Of a stretch of 20,121 nucleotides of DNA, positions 12,201 to 18,200 are shown piece after piece (position 1 is the stretch's first letter; each line of letters opens with the position of its first letter). Both the position numbers and the translations under genes were made by a program. The notes below the pieces were generated by a model that worked only from the letters and a program-made list of their open reading frames with translations, did no database searches and had not been told where the DNA came from. Source of the stretch: Phallusia fumigata (lineage: Eukaryota; Chordata; Ascidiacea; Phlebobranchia; Ascidiidae). The DNA lies in contig QXVZ01023744.1 of the NCBI GenBank assembly GCA_008931825.1, positions 1-20,121 on the forward strand, written 5' to 3'.

Positions 12201-15200
12201 AACCCCAACATCCGGCGTAACAATAAGTGCATTGGAACCGGGATTATTTTATGATTTTACTTTAAATTCGGTTGGAACCAGGGGTCGAGTCAACGAACAA
12301 CACAGCGTCATTGTGACGCAACAAACCGGTTCGTGTTAATGACGTCATAAGTTGTTGTGAACTTTCTTTAAAACTCTAACATACAATTTTTTTGCAGTTC
12401 CTGCAAGTCCTCTAAACTTTCGTGTTTCTGACGTCACTACGACGTCAGTAACTGCGTCATGGGATGACGTCACAGGTTAGTTTATTATTGTGTTATTCAA
12501 CTAATTAGTTATGAGTTAATAGAGAATTTTTTGGACAGACATGTTACTATGGCAACCTTTAAAAGATAACATCAGGAAAATTAAAATCGATTGAAACGTT
12601 TCTGAAATGTTTCCTTTCCCCAAACAGGTGCATCAAGTTACATTGTCAACATTGACCAGATTGTCGACTCACAGACGATTCCATTGTCTCCCATTGTGAC
12701 GTCACATACGTCGTTTGCCGTGTCCGGGTTGAATGCGGGTTTCTTGTACCGGTTCACGGTGAAAGCAGTGACTCACGAAAATCTCACCAGCGACAAATCA
12801 CATGAAATAGAAGTGCAAACAGGTAATGATGTCCCATGTTTGTTGTTTGATGATTTTAATTAAACTTTTTCTGTTTTAGTTCCCCTGCCACCTAGCGGAA
12901 TGAACGTTGCCGACGTCACTTCTCAATCGATCCAGTTAATTTGGGATGACGTCATAGGTGCGTGGTTATCATAGAATTTTTTTTCCCTTTAACTCATTGC
13001 TTTGATTAACAGGCGCCGAGTATTACGTAATAAACATCCTCGATGACAATGACATCATAATCAGAAATGAAACGTCACAGAGCAACCGGTTGCTTGTTGC
13101 TGATTTAACTCCAGGCAATATTTATCGGTTTACGTTCATCAGCGTCGGAAAATCCAGCGAAAATCGAAATCCTGAAAACATTGTGACGCAACAAACAAGT
13201 AAATTTCCATTGTAAAATTTTTAAAATTCAACAAATTTACATTTCTGTAAATTACAGGGCCGACACGACCGGAAAACTTCAAATTTGATGACGTCACATC
13301 GTCATCGCTACAGCTCTCATGGGATTCAGTGAATGGTGAAAAAATTTTATGCAAACAATCGAACTCGGTTTTCTATTTGCTTTTTTATTTTTAGGAGCTC
13401 TTTATTACGTCATAGCTATATCGACAAACGGTAGTGACGACACAATTGATGAGTCATCATTTTTAACCAACAAAACTTGGACGACTTTTCAAAATTTTGC
13501 CCCAGGAACCGAATACTGGTTTACTGTGAAAGCAGTCGGTCACGACGGTCTCACGAGCGAGCAATCACATGAAATTCGTGATACTACTTGTGAGTTGAAT
13601 CATGATGTTTGAAGTTTTGTGATTAATTTTAACCATTACAATCATTTTAGTACCTGACGCACCGAGAGATGTTCGAGTGAGTTTCGTGGAGTCGACTTCG
13701 ATCCAACTAATCTGGGATGAACAAAAAGGTAAAAGTAAAGGTTTTCAACCCAATATTGAAGAGACTTCAACTCATTCCTTGTTTAGGAGCGACCGCTTAC
13801 CAGATCAGTGTTTCCCGGATAAACCAAGAAGCGAATTTTGTAAACACTGCTTTAAACTCTGCAACAATTTCAAACCTGGAACCCGGTGACGTATACACGT
13901 TTGTTGTTGTTGCCATGGGAACGCGCGGACGGCTTAGTGACGTAACAAGTGCACCGGTCAGCCAGCAGACAGGTAAAAATATTTTCTGGGCTAAAGTGAC
14001 CAGTAGATTTTATTTCTGTTTTAATTTACAGCTCCAACGTATCCCCAAAATATTTTGAGCAATGACGTCACCACTACGTCATTTAAATTATCATGGGATG
14101 ACGTCAAAGGTATGTAGCTGCGTATGGTACTTTATAATTTTCACTTTACGTTACACGAAATGTGCTTACAGGTGCCGTTTATTACGTCATAAACACTTAC
14201 AGCGAAGATGGTGACGTCACAGTTTCGAAAACAGCAAAAACTTTTATGACGTTGACAAACCTTATGTCGGGAAGTGAATACAGATTTACCGTCACTGGTA
14301 CCGGGATCGCTAATCTTACTGGTGTGACGTCACCGGAAATGAGCGAAACTACTCGTAAGTGACGTAATAATCGGTTCGAATTTGAATCAGCTGTTCATTG
14401 TCTTCGTTTGTTAGTTCCTTCCAAACCGACTTCCGTCACTGTTAGTGACGTCACAATGACATCGATCGGTTTGACTTGGAGCGGACAGAAGGGAGCGGAG
14501 CATTATGTGGTAACAATCGAAAACAATGAGGGGATTGTCAACAAAAGCGTGGCAGGTGACAGTCAAGCGGTGACAGGTGTCACCGTTGAAAACCTGACAG
14601 CTGGTACTTGGCACGAGTTTGTCGTTTACTCGGTCGGGGTGAAAGGTCAAATGAATTTAGATGGAAGCGATGCAGTAAGGAGTCAGACAGGTAGGAATTG
14701 TTCCGTGACATCAACCGAACAATTTCTTGTTTGTTTAAACAATTTTTTTGTTTAGTCCCGTCTGCCCCGACAGATGTCATTGTCACCCAAGTCAACGTCT
14801 CATCAGTGAGCTTACAATGGCAAGGTGCCAAAGGTACGTTTTTATGATTATTACTTACATAAACAAACAAAACCAGCAACGTGACAATCACAGGAGCCGA
14901 GTCTTACCAAATCCGGGTCCACAGCGTCGATTTTGATGTTGATGACGTAATTCTTACAACGAATGAAACTTTTATTTCGGTTGAATCGTTGAGTGCTGGC
15001 ACTGCATACGATTTCTATGTGGCGGCGGTTGGGGAGGAAAATCAGTCGAGCGTTGAAAGTCACGTGGTTCGCGAGACGACCAGTGAGTTGGCGTGAAGCT
15101 TTGCACGCGTGGTGGCGCTGTTGTGTGCATGGGGGAGCAAACAAGGGGTGTTAAGTAACTTACACAGCTTTGTCAGTTTTTGTGCCAAACTTTATGTCAC

Positions 15201-18200
15201 AATCGCCACGTATTTGTTGTATTCCTTTGATTTCCAACAAATGATTTTTGCAAAGTTTAAACAAAGACAAAAAGCGTATTTCATATTTTGTTTAAATTAT
15301 TATCATGTCACAATTAAATCTCACCGTACAAAGAATATGCTGCACATTACAAAACACCTTTAAAACCAACATTCAAATTTTTCATAACAAGGGGCCAGAA
15401 ACACAATATTTTACCTTTAAAAATCGTCTTTGCAGTTTCTCATTAAAATTCACTTTCCAAAATGTTCCACTATATATTTACATCTTCAAATATTATTTTG
15501 ATTTTCCACAACACTGCTGACAGCACAATGGTTGCATGTATTGCTGTAAATAAAAATTTGCTGTGGTGACGTATGTTTTACATGGTGACATAACAAATAT
15601 GTGAGCTGTGCTATTGTGACGTAACAAAACTTCCACCTGTGACGAAGAAAGGGTCGGAATCGGGTTTAAATATACGGAAGACGTATGTTTGCTGTTGGTC
15701 AAGTAAGTGAAAAATTCGAATCCTGAATTTTTACTAATAACTTTTTTCGGTTGTTTTTGTATTTAGTATTAACAAACTTGTGGGATTAACATTTCTATCT
15801 TTCTGTTTTCTGCAACTGCAGAGTTCAACTTGTGCTCCACCATGCGGTAGGTTAAAACTTTTTACCTCATCATGTTTCAAAACTTCACTTTTATTTCCAG
15901 TACCCGATGTGCCAGCCGATGTCTTTTTAACTGATGTTGATTTGAATTCAGCAACAATTAAATGGAACAAACTGAAAGGTAATTAAAGTTTTCTTGACAC
16001 CCAGAGTTTGTTGTTATCTTATGACGTCAGTAACCGGAAATGACATCATACAGGTGCGGTGTATTACAAAATATTCGTTAAAAATGAGGATGGAGACGTT
16101 CGAAATGTGACCGCTAACCGCTCCCCCCACCAAATCTCCGAGCTCGCGGCGGGAACGTGGTATGACGTAACAATGACGTCAGTGGGATTGAACAACCGAA
16201 CAAACCGTGGGAGGAGCGACGTTGTGAGGTTTCAAACTGGTAAGTTGCGGGGATTGGAAGTTGGGACTTGGGATAAAATTGCTGTCGTGTTTCGCAGTTG
16301 TCGAGACGGTTCGGAATATCACTGTGTCGGGAACGACCAACTCAAGTTTCATGCTGGATTGGGAAAAAATAAAAGGTAAAAATAAACAAAAATTAACCAG
16401 GACCTGTGAAACTAATATATGTAATTATTTCGCAGGAGCTATTACGTATGAAGTACTTGTGACGTCACGGGATGATGACGTTTTCCAGCCAGATATGTTG
16501 TTAGCGTCGGACGCGCACATAGTGATTGAAAACTTGGATTCTGGAACAATGTATGACGTCACAATTAGAACAATTGGTGAAGAAAATCAACGCAGCTTTG
16601 CGAGTGAAATCGTCTCCGAAGCGACTCGTAAGTTTGGATTTAATTTTCAACGATAAAAATCAACTGAATTATTTTCAATATTACTTCCGCAAAAATTTAA
16701 ACTTTTCCATCTTTAGTTCCGCAAAAAGTAAAAATTTTCCATTATTTCCGCAAAAAATAAAACTTTTCTATCTTTAGTTCCGCAAAATCCTCATGCTCCC
16801 AATGTCATCGACGTCACTCAAAACTCGGTAACACTTGCATGGACAGAGGTCAAAGGTGAAAATATTTTTATGATTAAACCAACTTTTTAAACCCCGCCTC
16901 GCAAAAGAATAATAACAGGTTCTTGCAGGAGCTGTGAATTACAGGTTAAAGGTTTTTACTATCAACGAAACCTTCCAACTAGTCTCGCCGACCAACGATT
17001 TCCACATCGACAACTTATTCCCCGGAACATTCTACGGTTTCCAAATATTTGCTGTAGATTCCGAGAATCGCGAGAGTGAAAGCGGAAGTTCGATTGTTCG
17101 TCAACAAACAGGTTAGGAAAATTGGAACATTTTTGTTGTCGAAAACTTTGATCCATCATCGAAATATTTCCACAGTTCCTGAAATTCCCTCTAACATCTC
17201 GGTTGCCATGGTAACCACCAATTCCGTGTTTGTCTCCTGGACTAAAGTTTTCGGTGAGAGCCTCGCTCGTTTTTTTCCCGCTAATTTCAATCAGCTAAAC
17301 GAGCCAAACCATCGTCGCAGGTGCCCCAAGCTACAGACTCAGTTACACAAACACGGCCAGTGACGTCACTAGTTACGTCATAGTGAACGTTACGTCACAC
17401 ATGTTGATTTCCCTGGATGCGGGGAGGGGATACGAGATCCGTATTAGTTCTGTTGGATTTGATGGAAAAGTTGCAAGTGAAGAAAGCGGAATATATTCAA
17501 CGTCAACTCGTAAGTTATTTTTTGTTTATGTCGGATATTGCAACGCTAAACTTTTTTAATTTTCAGTTCCCGAATTTGTGACGGAAGTTTCCTTGGGCAA
17601 AGTTACAACCACTAGTATTTCCGTGGCCTGGCAACCAGCTATAGGTGAGTAGTGAATAAATCAGCGTGAATAAGTATGTAAAGTAATGTATAAGTTGCTA
17701 ACAGTCTCAAATTTGAAAGACAAAGCATATATTTGTTTCACTTGTATCAGCTATTTCTATCTGAACTTAAGGACGTTCCTCTCAAAGTTTGATCATTTCG
17801 ATAAATAATCTTGGTTACATTCAGTTTTTTGCTTCAGGTGCCAATCGTTATGAACTGAAAGTGACTTCATCTTCAAACGAAACTTCCGAGACCCCGAAAA
17901 CAGCTTCAATAACCTCAACTGCGACTGCTTTAAGGCCAGGAAGTTGGTATAAGTTACAAGTGATTTCTATTGGGGATTTGGGAGTTGTCAATCACAACCC
18001 TGAAGTTTTGCTTCATGTTCAAACTGGTGAGTTGACTTCAGTTTGTCTGATGTTGACCACTTTTACCTTTCGCTTTTTTTTCCAGTTCCCCTCCCGCCCC
18101 GAAAGATGGAAATCTCACAAATTAACACAAAGTCGCTTCATTTGTCTTGGAACAAAGTTCATGGTAAATAACTTTTTTTCCTGATTTTATCGGTTTATAA

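Noticed and set aside
15109..15520. ORFs in the 818-bp intron as a possible extra gene or exon
   Set aside because: The composition is AT-rich and low-complexity, and F30 and F31 already join in phase without it.
15822..15846. Possible 25-nt microexon between ctgcag and gtaggt
   Set aside because: Including it would change phase 1 to phase 2 and break the frame into F31.
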